DNA from: Phallus indusiatus | Lineage: Eukaryota; Basidiomycota; Agaricomycetes; Phallales; Phallaceae | Direction of reading: 5' to 3' | Assembly (NCBI GenBank): GCA_027605045.1 | Contig: JAQFWX010000032.1 | Coordinates: forward strand, 124,001-188,000 | DNA: 64,000 bases | Shown: positions 49,128 through 61,300 of the stretch, piece after piece | Numbering within the stretch: the stretch's first letter is position 1 | How the letters are laid out: each line of letters starts with the position of its first letter | Notes under the pieces: generated by a model | Seen by the model: only the letters and a program-made list of their open reading frames with translations | Told to the model about the DNA's origin: nothing | Databases searched by the model: none | Position numbers and translations under genes: made by a program

Positions 49128-52100
49128 TCACATAGGATCTCTCCGGACAAATGCGCCTTGGCCACAGATCACCTCCACTCGGTTGTTCCACGCCAGCCCA
49201 GACCGAATCGGCATACGGAAAGACATCGCATTGCAAGAGTACTTCCCCTTCATGTCGTCATCCTCATCCACTCCATCGTATCCCAGATGTGTCGATGGAT
49301 CATAGTCCACCCATCCACCCAAGTCAGCAGCGATGTCTTGTCGAATCAATACAGGTGGTAGTGTTGAATTCCCAGCAATCAGAAAGCATCCGTACTCCGT
49401 GCCGTCAACTTTCTGTGGGAGATATGAAAAGGCTCGCTCTGTCGTAGAGGCAGGTAAGAAAGCGGGATTCTTGGTGGTCTGGACCTTGTTTGGGCTTGAT
49501 AGAGATTCTGCACTCGAATTACTCGTATTTTCTGTGGACGAAGGACCGTCATGTTGAACAGCCCCTGTCTGACTTCCATTAGTGTCTAGCGGCATACGGG
49601 CAATATAAACTTCGCATGCTCCGAACACCAAGAAGGCATGTTTCTTGGACCAAGTAATCTTAAACGGAAGTTCGGGATGAACAGGAATTTCATACGGCGT
49701 GGTATAAGGAGAGACCCAGGAAACAGAAGACAGTTCGCGTCGGGTAATTGAGACCGCATCGATGTCACCCGGTGAGCCGGTCTCAAATTTTAAACAATTG
49801 AGCTGAACCGTCCATCGAGATCGCTCCACGAAGTCTCGCGAGGTGGCGATCTCAAAAAGTTCTGGATTATCGCTAGTGGAAAAGTGAAGAACTGTCGGAA
49901 TAATGAGACCTCAATCTTGTGAAAAGGATGATAACGGACCTTTGCTGACACATTGACTGGTGGTGTCGTCGTGCAGAATTTTGCTTTCCCTGTAAAGTAA
50001 TTAATTACAACCGTCCTTGGACCATCCAAGGGAAGGATAATAAATGGCTTTGTAGGATGCACAACCAGAGGTGACTGCCTCAAAGGCATCCCTTCGGTCT
50101 CAAAATGGTAGAGTTGGCAATCGAGTTGATTGGTTTTCTTTACCGCTATGCTGATGTACCATACAAACTTGAGCTCCGTGTTGACAGATACTGAAGTTGC
50201 ACTCCCTGCGCTGGACGTATAACCGATGTCCGATAGTTTCTGTTTATTTCTTGAATTAAAGCCGAAATCAGAAGGATCAGAATCCGAATCCGAGTCCGAG
50301 TCCGCGTCTGACTCAGAATCTGAACTTGAAGCCGAGGAAAAATCTGTGTTGCGTCGGTGTGAGTGTAAACCTGAATTAAGGCGATCGCCTGCGCGTGTCG
50401 GTCTCACATCCTGTGTAGAAGCAACTTCCGGAACGTGCCAATAATACGAGATCACACATGCATCGCCATTGGATGCATAGTTTCGCCAAAAGGAATCCGG
50501 TTTACCCTTGATGGAATTCTTCGGATGCTTCGCCATGATCCCTTCGGGGGTATTAAAGCCCATGGGCACAGTAGAGTTTGACTCGAAAGGTATTTTCACA
50601 ATATCTTCCGTGGACGTACCGGGCGACAGGATGGTATCATCCGCTTCGATGAGCGCAAAAACATCAGGATCGATTTTTAGCTCCAGTTTTGGCGTAGAAT
50701 ATATCTGCGAAGGTGAAGGTAGCGATACTTGCGTTTGCCTCCTGAGTGTCAAAGCTTTCAACCTCTTTCTTGAAGAGGAGATATGCCATTCCTTGATGCC
50801 AAGGTCAAGCGACTTAGCATTTCGATGGAGTGTCAACGTCCTTGCCACAATATGCTTTGAAGACGTCAACTGAGCGCAAATAACATGTTCGCGGTCACCT
50901 GGTTCGAAGAGTGATGTAACAGGTTGGTCATCCTGTAATGGAAGTGCCCTCCAATCATACCCTTCTACAGGTGGTAAGAAGTTTAAAAGGCCCAAGGAAC
51001 AGCCATAGCAACTTCGGATTCCACCGCGCCGTCGTAGAAGGACCAGTCCGTACTCCTTGATAAATTGTTGACATGCTTGAACGAGCCTTTCGCCTTCTGG
51101 ATTGAATCGGGACAGCCATCCAGGTAAAGGATCCGCATAGAAAACCTCCGGCTCCGAGGGAGTGAATATGTCGGTGGGATTCTGAATATGATAGCTCATT
51201 CCCTCTTCTCCCCTAGTATACCGGGTAAGCTGGTACGGGGCATACTTGCTTTGCACCCAAAGACAAGTTATAAAGTTAGAGGATCGCATAAACGCAGAAA
51301 TTGAACGGAAGACGTCATCATTCCCAGGTGATAGATTCAGATGGTGGTGCCAGAATATGGAAGCGTACTTGAGAAACGAGAGCTCTTCGCTATCGATGTT
51401 TCTGCAGAGGTGCTCCTCCATCTCTTTCGTGGATCCAAACTGCAAGCGCTGCTGCCTTAGATACCTCAAACAGACTTTTCCAAATTCGAGATGTCTGTTT
51501 TCCAGCGGGGAAAAAATCTTTGCATATTTCAGGAAGATCCTTAACGTCATCTATCTCCTGCTGCATAAATTCCTTTGCTGTACGGTGAATAAAGCGAACT
51601 GTAGGATTGACGATGCTAGTTGAGCGATCCAATTCGAGCAATGGGGCGAGCATTTCGTCAAACTTTGCTGGGTGAGGCCGATTAACCAGAGAATACTCTT
51701 GGTCAGGCTGCACAGCAAGAGCAGCCAGGAACTCATTTCGAGTAATAGGTCTCTCCGACACAGACGCGATGGAAATTATTCGCCTAATGATGTCATTAGC
51801 GAAAAAGTTCAATCCGACAGGAATAACCTTCTACCTTGCAAGTTCTCTTTCATTCTTTGGTTTTTCTGCCAATAGTCGTATTCCTCGTAAATACCTGTTG
51901 TTAAATCCATCTTTATACGACAGGACAGACTGCATCATCTCTTGAGATGTAGTAGCACCGCCTTTGCCCTTCAGAAGCTCGAGAGTCAATCTCGCGTCCA
52001 GAAAGCTGACGGACATCAGGTTTCTCAATAAGCCCATTATGAAAACATTGTGATCCTTTTCGTCTGTCTCTGAGTGAGGAAGCTGTGCTCGTTCATCTTC

Positions 52101-53928
52101 AGACAACTCTTGATCAGCATTTACATCCTCGGCCGCCCCGTCCTCGCTATACACGACTCGGATGTCGAGTTCGTCTTGGTAAGTATCAACCAGAAAGTTG
52201 ATAACGTCACCCTTCACGTCCTTCTCAGTGACTTCCATAGTAATGGCATTCATCCCTTTGAGTAAATTTGAGATATCGGTTTCGGGACAGCTCGTAAAAC
52301 ACCATTTGACAATCCCGTGGTGGGTACTCTGGACCAACCGTGACAGAATACTCGGAAGAAGGGTCGGGTGATCGGATTTCCAAGCTGGACAGTGCTTATT
52401 TGCAAGCTGATGTCGATTTATACATTCATCCAGACCATCAACTACGATAGTGATTCGAGGAAGGACTTTGAGTAAAAGCTGGATGACGTTTATTGCAACG
52501 TCAATATCGGTCAAAAAACTTCCACCGCTTTTATCGTATATATCCCAAAATCCCGTCGGTAACTGGTGCTTCCTTTTGTAAACGAAAACATCAAGCAATT
52601 GCCTAATGATATTCCTGAGCATAGACAATGCCTCGCCCCATCCCGGTTGATTGCGATTGCCCGAATTCTCATCGCGAAAATAGTAGTAGAGAACTTCGCG
52701 ACTTTGACTTTTCAGTCGTTCGACAATAGACGATGCTAAGAAGGTTTTTCCTATTCCCGGGGGTCCGTAAATCCACAGAACAGACTCGCTAGGCACGTTT
52801 TTCTTGCCCGTCTCCCATCGTTGATAATCTGGAGTCTCGAATAACCAGTTGCATGTTCCAGGATGTTTATGATCAATACAATGGTCATACGTGGGATCAG
52901 AGGCCGGGGATTGTAGCCATTGATCGAGCTTTTTCTTTTCGTTGTCTATTCAATTCAAGAGGTATTGATAAAGTTCTCTCGATGTGTGCTATGATACACA
53001 CCTTTTGCCTGCTGCTTTGCAAGCTCGTTTTGGGCTATCATGGCGGACTCCCAAACTGCCTTCATGTTCTTCTCTACCTGATCTTCAAGTCGTTTGGTTT
53101 TCCTATCAAAGGGTCTGACGACTCCTATCAAGAGTGTCTTGAGTCCTGCGTAGCATAAAAAATTCAATCCTCCTAGAGGTTCACGTTTAGTATTTAGTTC
53201 GACGCCCACCTGACTGTTCATAAGATTCAGCGACCACTACTAAAAGGTTGAAAATGTCTTGATAGGATTTCGTCACAACATTGCAGAGGGATTCTGACCA
53301 GTCAAAAATTTCCGATAGCCGGCCAATATTACACAAATGTGGTTCTAGTTTCTGGAGTATGTTCGTGAGGTTATCGTAATGCTGCGAAAACTCTCCGGCA
53401 ATCTGTACAGTGCTGACATTAGTGTCGCCAACTTCGATGATCGAACGGTGCGGAGTACCTGGAAGACGCATTTCACTCCTCCCCAGACTAGCGCTGCAAT
53501 TGTAGGATCACTGGATACGAGGGTTTCGATGACTTCAGTATATCGAGTTATTGCATCAAAGAATGGCTGAAGGAACGAGCTGGCTCTCCTTGTCTTGTCG
53601 GTTTTTTTGTGCGTGTCATCTAGTTGGCTTACGATCGTACGTAGCTCCTTTAGACTGTTTTGGCTGCGTGTGATAGGATCTTTATCTTGGCTGATACGAC
53701 GAGCTTCCTCCACAACTTTTTGAGTAAAAGATGACTTCTTCTTCTTGTCTTTCTTTTGAATGTTATCGATGAAGTCCAGAATAGCATTAGTATACTTGAC
53801 AGACCTTTGGTAGAGGGTTAGTTAGTCATGTCAAGATCAAGATACGATTATCTAATAGCGTACTCTTTCTTCTTCCAGTCGTCGTCGTTATTAGGAGCAC
53901 AGCAGGACGGCAAGTCCTCGCTCGACAT
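49128..53928 (-). CDS. NACHT (NLR-like) STAND protein with DUF7708-like N-terminus; frameshifted in this sequence
   Basis: The start exon (MSSEDLPSCCAPNNDDDWKK) is joined across a GT-AG intron to SVKYTNAILDFIDNIQKKD. The N-terminal part, with YTEVIETLVSSDPTIAALVW then GGVKCVF, resembles DUF7708. After a linker with HPGTCNWLFETPDYQRWE comes the NACHT ATPase: Walker A YGPPGIGKT and Walker B ITIVVDGLDEC. A helical/winged region includes VRFIHRTAKEFMQQE and LEFGKVCLRYLRQQ; the C-terminal third is a non-repeat region with an acidic Ser-Asp tract. No WD40, ankyrin or TPR repeats are seen. A one-base frame break sits at the A6 run 51511-51516 (T6 on the coding strand). The join near 49830-49900 is unresolved. 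Such proteins sense non-self or conspecific incompatibility; role here is inferred. Confidence 0.8.
50278..50325 (-). repeat. Hexanucleotide-type repeat encoding an acidic Ser-Asp tract
   Basis: GATTCG/GACTCG-like units on the coding strand encode SDSESDADSDSDSDSDPSD within the NACHT protein. The simple repeat is likely length-variable. Confidence 0.7.
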
Positions 53929-54530
53929 AGTGAGGATTCAAGCACCCGTACTAGACTGTGGATCCGTCAAATTCTGCTCCAACTTTAGGGCTACTCAAAT
54001 TCAGCTTCTAAGCGGAGGCAGTGTGGGTATCCAGTCTTCGGGTGACACACGTCTGCCAATAGCGACTTTCATTCATTGCCTCGCCGAGAGCACGCGTTGC
54101 CAGCCATCAGAATCCTTACTTTACAAGGCAACTGGCGCTTATCATCCACTTCTTTCTCCAATGTTTCGTTGGCGTTTTCCGTGTTTCTTTCAAAAAAGAT
54201 ATGTCAATTTGAACGCATTCAAGAATCATGGATAGCTGGTAAGTCCTCATAGCGAATATCTGGTCAAGTTTTAATCGTACGTTAGGATTTTGTAATGGCT
54301 TATTCTTGGCGAGGTGAACAGACGCACCTTGGCAAACCTCAGAAGCACTAGTGGTTACTTGGTGTATTTACCCGTCGGATCCATCCGGTCCTTTTAAAAG
54401 ACCTGCCATTTTTTTCGATGATTACATCGCTTTCCTCGCTCTGTCACAACAACGCGCCCGTCATAGTGAATAGCTGGAAAGAAACTACTCAAACGTACCC
54501 TTACATCCCCCGTTCCAGAGATCTTGTACA
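53929..54530. other. Shared head-to-head upstream region
   Basis: 602-bp divergent promoter region between the NACHT gene and the AAA ATPase gene. A plus-strand frame at 53828-54235 overlaps the NACHT start exon and looks like chance. Confidence 0.5.
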
Positions 54531-56827
54531 ATGGAAACCAAAACAGAAACCGAAAAGGAAAAGCCCACAGGTCCAGTCGGAGCCCTTTGCGAACTGATGA
54601 CGCTGGATCACCGGTATAATAAAAACGGACAGCTCGTCGTGGTCCCATCTATCGAATCTCCTGAAGACGAGCGAGAGAAATTCACGGAATACGCATTGGT
54701 CCTAAGGAGAATATTCAACGACAAGCATGAACTCATACAGACCAAGGTCGATATCAACTCCCCGCAAATCCTGAGAGTACTCTCGGAAATAGTCAAATAT
54801 TTCCCAGCGCATGCGGAAAAGTTCCAAAATCTCTTGGTCGTCGAAGCGCCGTATATGATCTTGTATCATCATTGGGAACAATTCAAAACCTACAGGGATA
54901 GCACAGAGGATGACGAAATTCGAATGCATTTGAATTTCTTGCTGTCTTTCATGGATCGCGAGATGGCAGAAGATAGCAAGAAGGCGAATAATTTGATCGA
55001 GACGGGTAACATCTCGTTTCGATACCTCTGGATGATTTTTCGTCCTGGAGAACTCGTCGTTGATCGCACAGATCGGGAACATCAACGTCTTTATCGCCTT
55101 AGAGAGGTGGAATACGGTGAAGATAATAAAGGGAGGTATCTAGACATCCGCGTAACCTGCACAGCCTACGATGGTGAAGATACCGGTCGACAATATGACT
55201 ACCCAGACATCAGAGAGTCCTCAGTGGGGAGAAGCTCTATAATCACCAGATTGATTATGTATCCTCTTCGATTCGCAAAAGACAAGGAGCAAATTGTCAA
55301 GGATTTGACGGACAGGGGTAATAAATACCTTGCTTTGCGAGGCATCCACGTCAAACGTTACAAAGGACGTCTCCAAATGCTCCGAAGACCTCCATTCAAT
55401 TTCTTCTCGGCGGAAAATCGAGATTATGCTGGGACGTTTACACCTTATACCGTAAGGAAAACAAAACTACCAGTGGTAAAACTACTAATCATTTTATCTA
55501 GATTGAGGGTCGAATCATAATTGATACAAAAACATTTTTAGAAGAAAATGAGTACCATCGATACACTGTGTATCCGGAAAATGAAGATGAAGAGATCGTT
55601 AGCACGGCAGCACCCCATACCGTTGAATTTTGGCCGAGTATCGACGCAGAACTTTGTCCGCCCTATGTTTGTGGATTTGTTCCTTCAGTAAAGCAATGGT
55701 GTAGATTTTATATCGATCTAATCTCGGAGCCTCGATGGGATCCAGGTCGGTTCAAGGACCTCATCCTTCCGGATGTACCCAAAGAGGTCATACGTTCCCT
55801 TGTCCATGCGCACCAATACCCGGAGGAGTTTATGAGGGATCAACAGGAGCTTAAAGGGAAAGGGTTGGTGGTTCTTCTTCATGGCACGCCAGGGACAGGT
55901 ATGATATAAATGCTATGGAGGACAACTTCATCGGACCATAAAAATTAATAATGCCTTTCAGGAAAAACGCTTACGGCTGAGTCTGTTTCCGAATACACCC
56001 AGAGACCCTTGTTGATCATATGCAGCGGTGAACTTGGTACCCAAGTTTCGGAAATCGACCATAACCTGACGGCTTTCCTGCAATATGCGGCCATGTGGAA
56101 AGCTATTGTGTTGATCGATGAAGCAGATGTGTTCTTGGAGACTCGTATGACTGAAGTTTCGAACCGCCTTGAACAGAATAGTCTTGTCGCTGGTACGTAT
56201 GTTGTCATCAATGTAACTTGTACGTCTGGCTGACCTTTTTGTCCAACGAAAGTTTTCCTTCGACAGCTGGAATATTTCCAAGGAATAGTTTTCCTCACCA
56301 CCAATCGAAGCCTATCGCTCGACCCGGCCATCAAGTCGCGCATTCACTTGTTCTTACAGTTTGCTCCACCAGACGTTGAAACCCAAGCAAGTCTTTGGAG
56401 CCTTCATATGAAGAGAATGTCCCCCGATGAATGTGGCTTTAGCGCCACAGAAGCCATCAAACTAGTCCGCCATGTCGAAATGAATGGCAGAGAGATCTCA
56501 AACGCTATCAATACCATTCGTACTCTTGCTAGAGAGGAAGGCACGAAGATCACCTTGAAGCATTTCAAGATGTTTATTCAGGTTTTCGAGTGCTTCGAAG
56601 GTGTTACACAAAAAGGAAAGGGGCGTATCGGAAGAGATTCGAAAGAGATACGTAAAGATACGCTGCCACAAGCTTGTGCAGAATGTGGATGTACGTGTCA
56701 GAAGCGAGGAAGCTTCCACGATGGTGCATTGATGAGTAGGCAAGGAAGCCTATTCGACGGAGCCATGGTGAGCAAACAAGGGAGCTGGTTAGGACCGGGG
56801 AAAGCATTGGGAAACCTACCCGAATAG
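54531..56827 (+). CDS. AAA+ ATPase with DUF7025 N-terminal domain
   Basis: Starts METKTETEKEKPTGPVGALC. The DUF7025-like region includes RYLWMIFRPGELVVDRTDRE and the block around RLYRLREVEYGEDNKGRYLD. An intron (55452-55501) joins FTPYT to IEGRIIIDTKTF. The AAA core has Walker A in LLHGTPGTGKTLTAES (split by an intron), Walker B in KAIVLIDEADVFLE, sensor 1 in IVFLTTNRSLSLDPAIKSR with the arginine finger, and the lid region around VRHVEMNGREISNAINTIR. The tail is Cys-rich (ACAECGCTC), followed by imperfect repeats, SFHDGALMSRQG and SLFDGAMVSKQGS. This is a large fungal AAA family of mostly unknown function; it lies head-to-head with the NACHT gene. Confidence 0.9.
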
Positions 56828-57192
56828 TTACGGTAACTAATAAAGCCTGGTGAGTATACTTCATCATCATTGTTTTTCATTCTTTCGAAGGTTTTGAAGT
56901 ACTTAACAAACACGGAGTATAGGTCTGCGCGTCAATTGTCCTGCAGCGGTCTACATCGACCGATATTTGGTCCTGTGGCCAGTTACGTAGGCTCACGGTG
57001 TTGTTTCCAGGGTCTCTGCAGGTCTCTGTAACCAGGCCATAAATATATTTAAAACAGAAAGCTATACAATACATGTAACAATGCCAGATGGATACGAATC
57101 TTCATAAAACTCCAGAAACAGACATTCTAAAGATATCAAAACACTATGAGTACTATATGAAAACAGCATTTGTTCAATATCTTCACCATCTT
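56828..57192. other. Convergent intergenic region
   Basis: 3' flanks of the AAA gene and of the minus-strand hypothetical gene. Nothing else seen. Confidence 0.5.
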
Positions 57193-58061
57193 CTACATCA
57201 TTTCCGTTATTATTTCTGCCTCTATTGCCCTTTCTTTGGCCGCCTGCGAGCGGTCCCATTGCATCCTTCGTTTATACATCTGCTTTATGTCCTTAGGACA
57301 ATCCTTTTTGAAGTTTACATGTAAGTATATTATATGCCTTTTATCTGGAGAATATTCCCGGAATATGATCATCGATTCGTGCACATATCTGACTGTGTCA
57401 TTTGAACTCATTTCAGTGGTCTAACTTACTAACAGTCACGGTGACCGACTGAGTTTCATTCAGTACCAGTATAATTTCGGGACAAGTTCAGGGATCATCT
57501 TGCCGTGCCTTACCTTTTTGTGAGTGTTTCAGCGCAGCTTCGAAAATTTCCGATAACGAAGGTGTATCAAGGCCGAGATCTTCTGCTTGTGTTGACTAAT
57601 CGAGCTCCGGATGGTATTGTCGATACTCTCTTGGGAGAAAAAGGCGAACAGCAGTGGTTTTGATATTTACGAACAATTCTCGACATGTGCGCCTGTAAGC
57701 AACAGAAAAGAGTTCATCATTAGTAGAGCGAACGCAGAAGTTTGCTGTGATCGATTGCCAACAAAGCAACTTCCTCTTGAGCCGGTCAGGGTCACTCAAT
57801 CTTAGATCATAAGCATTAATTCTTACCGCCTCGGTCCGCCGCGATTGCCTTTTTTTAGTAAGTGTGCACCTTTTTCTCTTTTGAGCCAAACACTTATGAC
57901 CATAAAGCGTCATTATGTGCCTCTTGAGTCAAGATACCATCCGGCCTTCCAGTAACACATTCTATCCAAGAAGCCAACCATTCAGCATTCATGATAGGTT
58001 GTGATAAACCCAAATACTCATCTAGTCTATCTGCGTCGGAAGTCTTTCCGTTACTTGCCAT
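57193..58061 (-). CDS. Hypothetical protein (about 180 aa), hand-built gene model
   Basis: Starts MASNGKTSDADRLDEYLGLS. Introns at plausible GT-AG sites link QEAHNDALW to QSRRTEAVRINAYDLRL, then RLKRK to RTCRELF, then STQAEDLGLDTPSLSEIF through to AALKHSQK, then VGHRD, and FRYVHESMIIFREYSPDKR. The last exon reads on through CPKDIKQMYKRRMQWDRSQA and ends EAEIITEMM. Frames match at every join, which supports a real gene. The C-terminus is a charged helix. There is no transmembrane segment or signal peptide, and no family recognised. Its start is 223 bp from the divergent DUF6533 gene. Confidence 0.45.
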
Positions 58062-58283
58062 TTCTGGTTTCAGGGTCACCAATTACGGACACCAGAAATA
58101 AATGTATTTTTATCATTATACGAGCGAAGTATAATGAAGCAGCCACTACGTTCCTTTCCGATGGGCGATTGAGATCTCGGTCTGAACGCCCTTTTGGCCC
58201 TAGATGGAAAAGAGGATACTCCCTCTTATATAGGTCTCCACGTGTGCAAGTTCTTCAATCCCCGAGTTTTTCTTAGTACTCCG

Positions 58284-59794
58284 ATGTCTCTGCCGCCTAA
58301 CATTCTTTTTGAACTTCTTCAAACAGAAAACACTGTCGTTTATAATACAAGTGAGCTTTTTTGTCCTGCTGCTCAGTCCCAAGTATCCTAATCTTTATAG
58401 TTGCGGCCTCCGGTTTATTCTTCTGGGAGTACTGTATCACTTTTGCGGAAGAGGTAGTGATTTTCTATGTTTTATCGGTACGCATACTCAAAAATATTTT
58501 GTCTAGATTGACTTAATCTGGAGGTAATTTGCCCAAATCCTTTCGATGTCGTGCTCACAGCTGGTCTTGTGCTCAATATCCGTACTAGGTGGAAATGGAG
58601 TCCAGTAACTGTACTGTTTATAATTATTAGATATCTCTCGTTTGCTATTCGGGTGTAAGCATTTAAAGGTGTTTAACGGGCTACATTCTGAGCAAACACC
58701 CATAGCATCGAACTGCTTTTCTACGGGAACCTCACCGGCTTGATCAAACCTTCCGTGGCAGCGTGTCAGAAGTGGGTGAAACTGGAGGTTATTGTAGGCC
58801 ACTGTTTGTCGTCATGTGTGGAACTCCTACTTGCAGTACGAAGTAAATACATTCAATCTATCTTTCAAACTATATGCTGACTCCTATAGCTCATGCTTTG
58901 TACGGCCGAAATCGCATCATGCTGGCACTTCTAATTGCCATTACCCTTGCTGGTCAAGGAGCTAGCATCTCAATTTTAGTCAGGATCTTGCCTAATTTTG
59001 TTACGTTTCCTCTTCCAATCCCCTCCAACCTCCATGTTGGAGCCTGCGTCGTTATAGCTGCAGACCCTGATTTTCCGAACTACTTGTAAGTTATTCAGAA
59101 CAGCGAAAATTACGCGCGGGTTCTTTCGTTTTTGAATTACTGATGCGTTTGATAGGGTACCAGCACTCGTTACAGAAACAACATTTTTTTTGCTTGTTTT
59201 AATAAAATTCATTCATACCAAAATTACTGCCAAAACACACACTTCTCATCTACTCATTGTGTTCCTCAGGGATGGTATTTGGGCTTATGCTTTGGTCTTT
59301 GGTTCGTCCCTACCAGCTTTCAGTATGTTTAACTTTAATCTTGCATCTTATATTAGGAGTGTTGGTATGGACTATAGTTACTTACAAAATCACTCCTGCC
59401 AAGGGTGATATTGCTGTCACGTTCGTCTTTTTACCTACTATTGCATCGTTTTCCCTTTAGTTAATCTAATTTCCAATCTTTCGAATAGATGGCTATTCAC
59501 CGCCCTCCCCTTTGCCGTAAGGCTTACCTATTTTTTCTGTGACCTAATATTTTATTGACGATTGACGATTTTTAGGGAACAAGGCTGGTTATCAACCTAC
59601 GTTCCGAGGCCCCCAGCAGAAAGAACCAAGATGGAATGGAAATGCAAATAATTTCACCGGTATCCCAAACTCTTTCGCCAATGACGTTATCCTTCAATTC
59701 TCCGTACGAACAACAGCAAAGTTTCGGCGGGGTTACAGTGACTCGGTCTAAAGTGATTGTCGACGACTCGTATTTGCCATTTGAGAGTAAATAA
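58284..59794 (+). CDS. DUF6533 seven-helix membrane protein
   Basis: Starts MSLPPNILFELLQTENTVVY. The next small exons give the DUF6533 signature (GLFFWEYCITFAEEIDLIWR, with Tyr, Thr-Phe, Glu-Glu and Trp) and WKWSPVTVLFIIIRYLSFAI. Hydrophobic segments continue through LEVIVGHCLSSCVELLLAV, RIMLALLIAITLAGQGASI, LVTETTFFLLVLIKFI and HLILGVLVWTIVTYKI. The cytosolic end includes GTRLVINLRSEAPSRKNQDG and finishes PFESK. About ten short exons. These proteins are greatly expanded in mushroom genomes and have GPCR-like topology; ligands and functions are not known. Confidence 0.85.
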
Positions 59795-60179
59795 AAGTAA
59801 GTCTACTCGAGATGCCATCCTCTAATTCAGCTAATATCCGTCAGATCTCGCACATGTATTGTACATCCGATGGTGTTTAGATATATTATTTTTATAGAAT
59901 ATGATAATCGTATAAGCCAAGCGGCCATTGATTAATACCGCGTGATAACTTCAGTTACCGAGGTCGATCAGCAACAATAGTAATCGAGTCTGCAAACCTC
60001 TATATTGAACGGCCTGCACGACATCTCTGTGGTACAACAAATCCTCATATTTGCTTGCGGAAAAGGAACAAAATTATTACAGTTCTATAACATCCCCCAG
60101 CCTGCAGGGTAAAATAAATAAGTCTTAAGGTAGAGACAAAGCAAGCGTAAGAACGAAAAAGGGAGATCATTCCAGCGAA
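59795..60179. other. Intergenic region
   Basis: 3' flank of the DUF6533 gene, then unremarkable AT-rich DNA up to the small ORF at 60180. Confidence 0.5.
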
Positions 60180-60341
60180 TCACCTGCAAAATAACTTCAC
60201 CCCGTTAGGGTATTGTTCGTCGAATTTAACGAAATCGACGAAACACCCATGGTTAAAATATTCATGTACCAGTTTATGCAGGTCCATGACGTTGTAGAAG
60301 GATTGGTCCTGATTCAAAGGCAACCACGCAATCAATTTCAT
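60180..60341 (-). CDS. Possible small protein (53 aa)
   Basis: Uninterrupted ATG frame starting MKLIAWLPLNQDQSFYNVMD and continuing with HKLVHEYFNHGCFVDFVKF, ending NGVKLFCR. Composition (aromatic and acidic residues spread evenly, no low complexity) looks more coding than chance. An AG-GTGA donor overlaps the final codons, so this may be an exon of a longer transcript. No family known. It lies 218 bp beyond the 3' end of COX6 on the same strand, so it could also lie in an extended 3' region. Confidence 0.3.
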   Translation of the reverse strand: MKLIAWLPLNQDQSFYNVMDLHKLVHEYFNHGCFVDFVKFDEQYPNGVKLFCR

Positions 60342-60558
60342 TTCAGTTCCTTTAAGATGGTAAAATATGACGAATGGGTATAGGGTGTAGGGTCAAAAGT
60401 CAAGGGAAAGGAGTAGGGGTAGCTATTGCTCGTTGAAAAATTATAACACAAATTTGCAGAGATAATTGAATTATGTTATAAACAGACAATCTAGGATAGT
60501 AGAGGGTTAAGTAGACAGTTAAATCGTAGCTCTAAGGCTATACCTAATGGAATCATTT

Positions 60559-61029
60559 TTATGACGAATAAAGTTCCTCCTTGAGAGTAATGCCTAAACG
60601 AGAGGGTGAATTGTAAGATTTTTTTTGAGTCGCTACCAGACTGAAAAACGTACTAAGTTCGTCCCTCACTGGTTTCAGCTCCTGCACATATTGATCATAT
60701 TGAGATTTATTTTCGACCTTTTCTCGGATTCCTTCAAAGACCCTGACTGCTGTTGCATAGTCATTGACACGTCTAGCGGCCCTAACCGCAGCCTCGATAA
60801 CGCTCGGAGCAGGTACCAAGTCGTGAGCAAAGCAATTATTTAGGCCGCGTTGAACTTCGAACAAATCAGGAGCCGAGTTAAAAAAGGCGACGTAGCGTGC
60901 AGTGAACGCTTCAAAGGACTCTTGACCGTGATTAGACGAGGCATGTCTGGCTGAGATGAGACCCGCCGTCTTGAATGGAGCAGTTCGCGTTGCCGTACGT
61001 AGCAGCGAGGGCAGGATACCAGACGTCAT
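60559..61029 (-). CDS. COX6: Cytochrome c oxidase subunit 6 (Cox5A family)
   Basis: Nuclear-encoded complex IV subunit in the mitochondrial inner membrane/matrix. It starts MTSGILPSLLRTATRTAPFK (basic presequence), then SFEAFTARYVAFFNSAPDLF, VQRGLNNCFAHDLVPAPSVI, EAAVRAARRVNDYATAVRVF and EGIREKVENKSQYDQYVQEL. One intron near the 3' end joins PVRDEL to SITLKEELYSS. The full family domain is present. Earlier in-frame residues exist upstream, but this ATG gives the expected targeting sequence. Its start faces the Tra2-like gene 271 bp away. Confidence 0.95.
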   Translation of the reverse strand: MTSGILPSLLRTATRTAPFKTAGLISARHASSNHGQESFEAFTARYVAFFNSAPDLFEVQRGLNNCFAHDLVPAPSVIEAAVRAARRVNDYATAVRVFEGIREKVENKSQYDQYVQELKPVRDELSTFFSLVATQKKSYNSPSRLGITLKEELYSS

Positions 61030-61300
61030 TGGTCTTTCTAGTGGTCGTTCGACGGCGGTGACTGTTGTTGGTCGCGATGTAAAAGAATGTGCAGCGATTC
61101 CGTCCGGGCGTCTGTTCCTTGCTGACAAAGATTTTCGCTTGCTCGGTTTTGGAAGTCCGACCGGATTCTCACGGCTGTTGTTTCATCCTCAACCACGACG
61201 ACCGAACGAACTGGGCCAACCGTTGATAGCACCAGTATTTAACAACAACCTCGAACAAAAAAAACACCACTAAATCACCTATCATTATTCGGTTAGGAAA

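Noticed and set aside
53828..54235. 135-codon plus-strand open frame
   Set aside because: Overlaps the NACHT start exon in antisense; no family features.
55476..55501. 26-nt intron in the AAA gene
   Set aside because: A stronger GTAAGG donor at 55452 gives a normal 50-nt intron and a better protein (FTPYT-IEGR).
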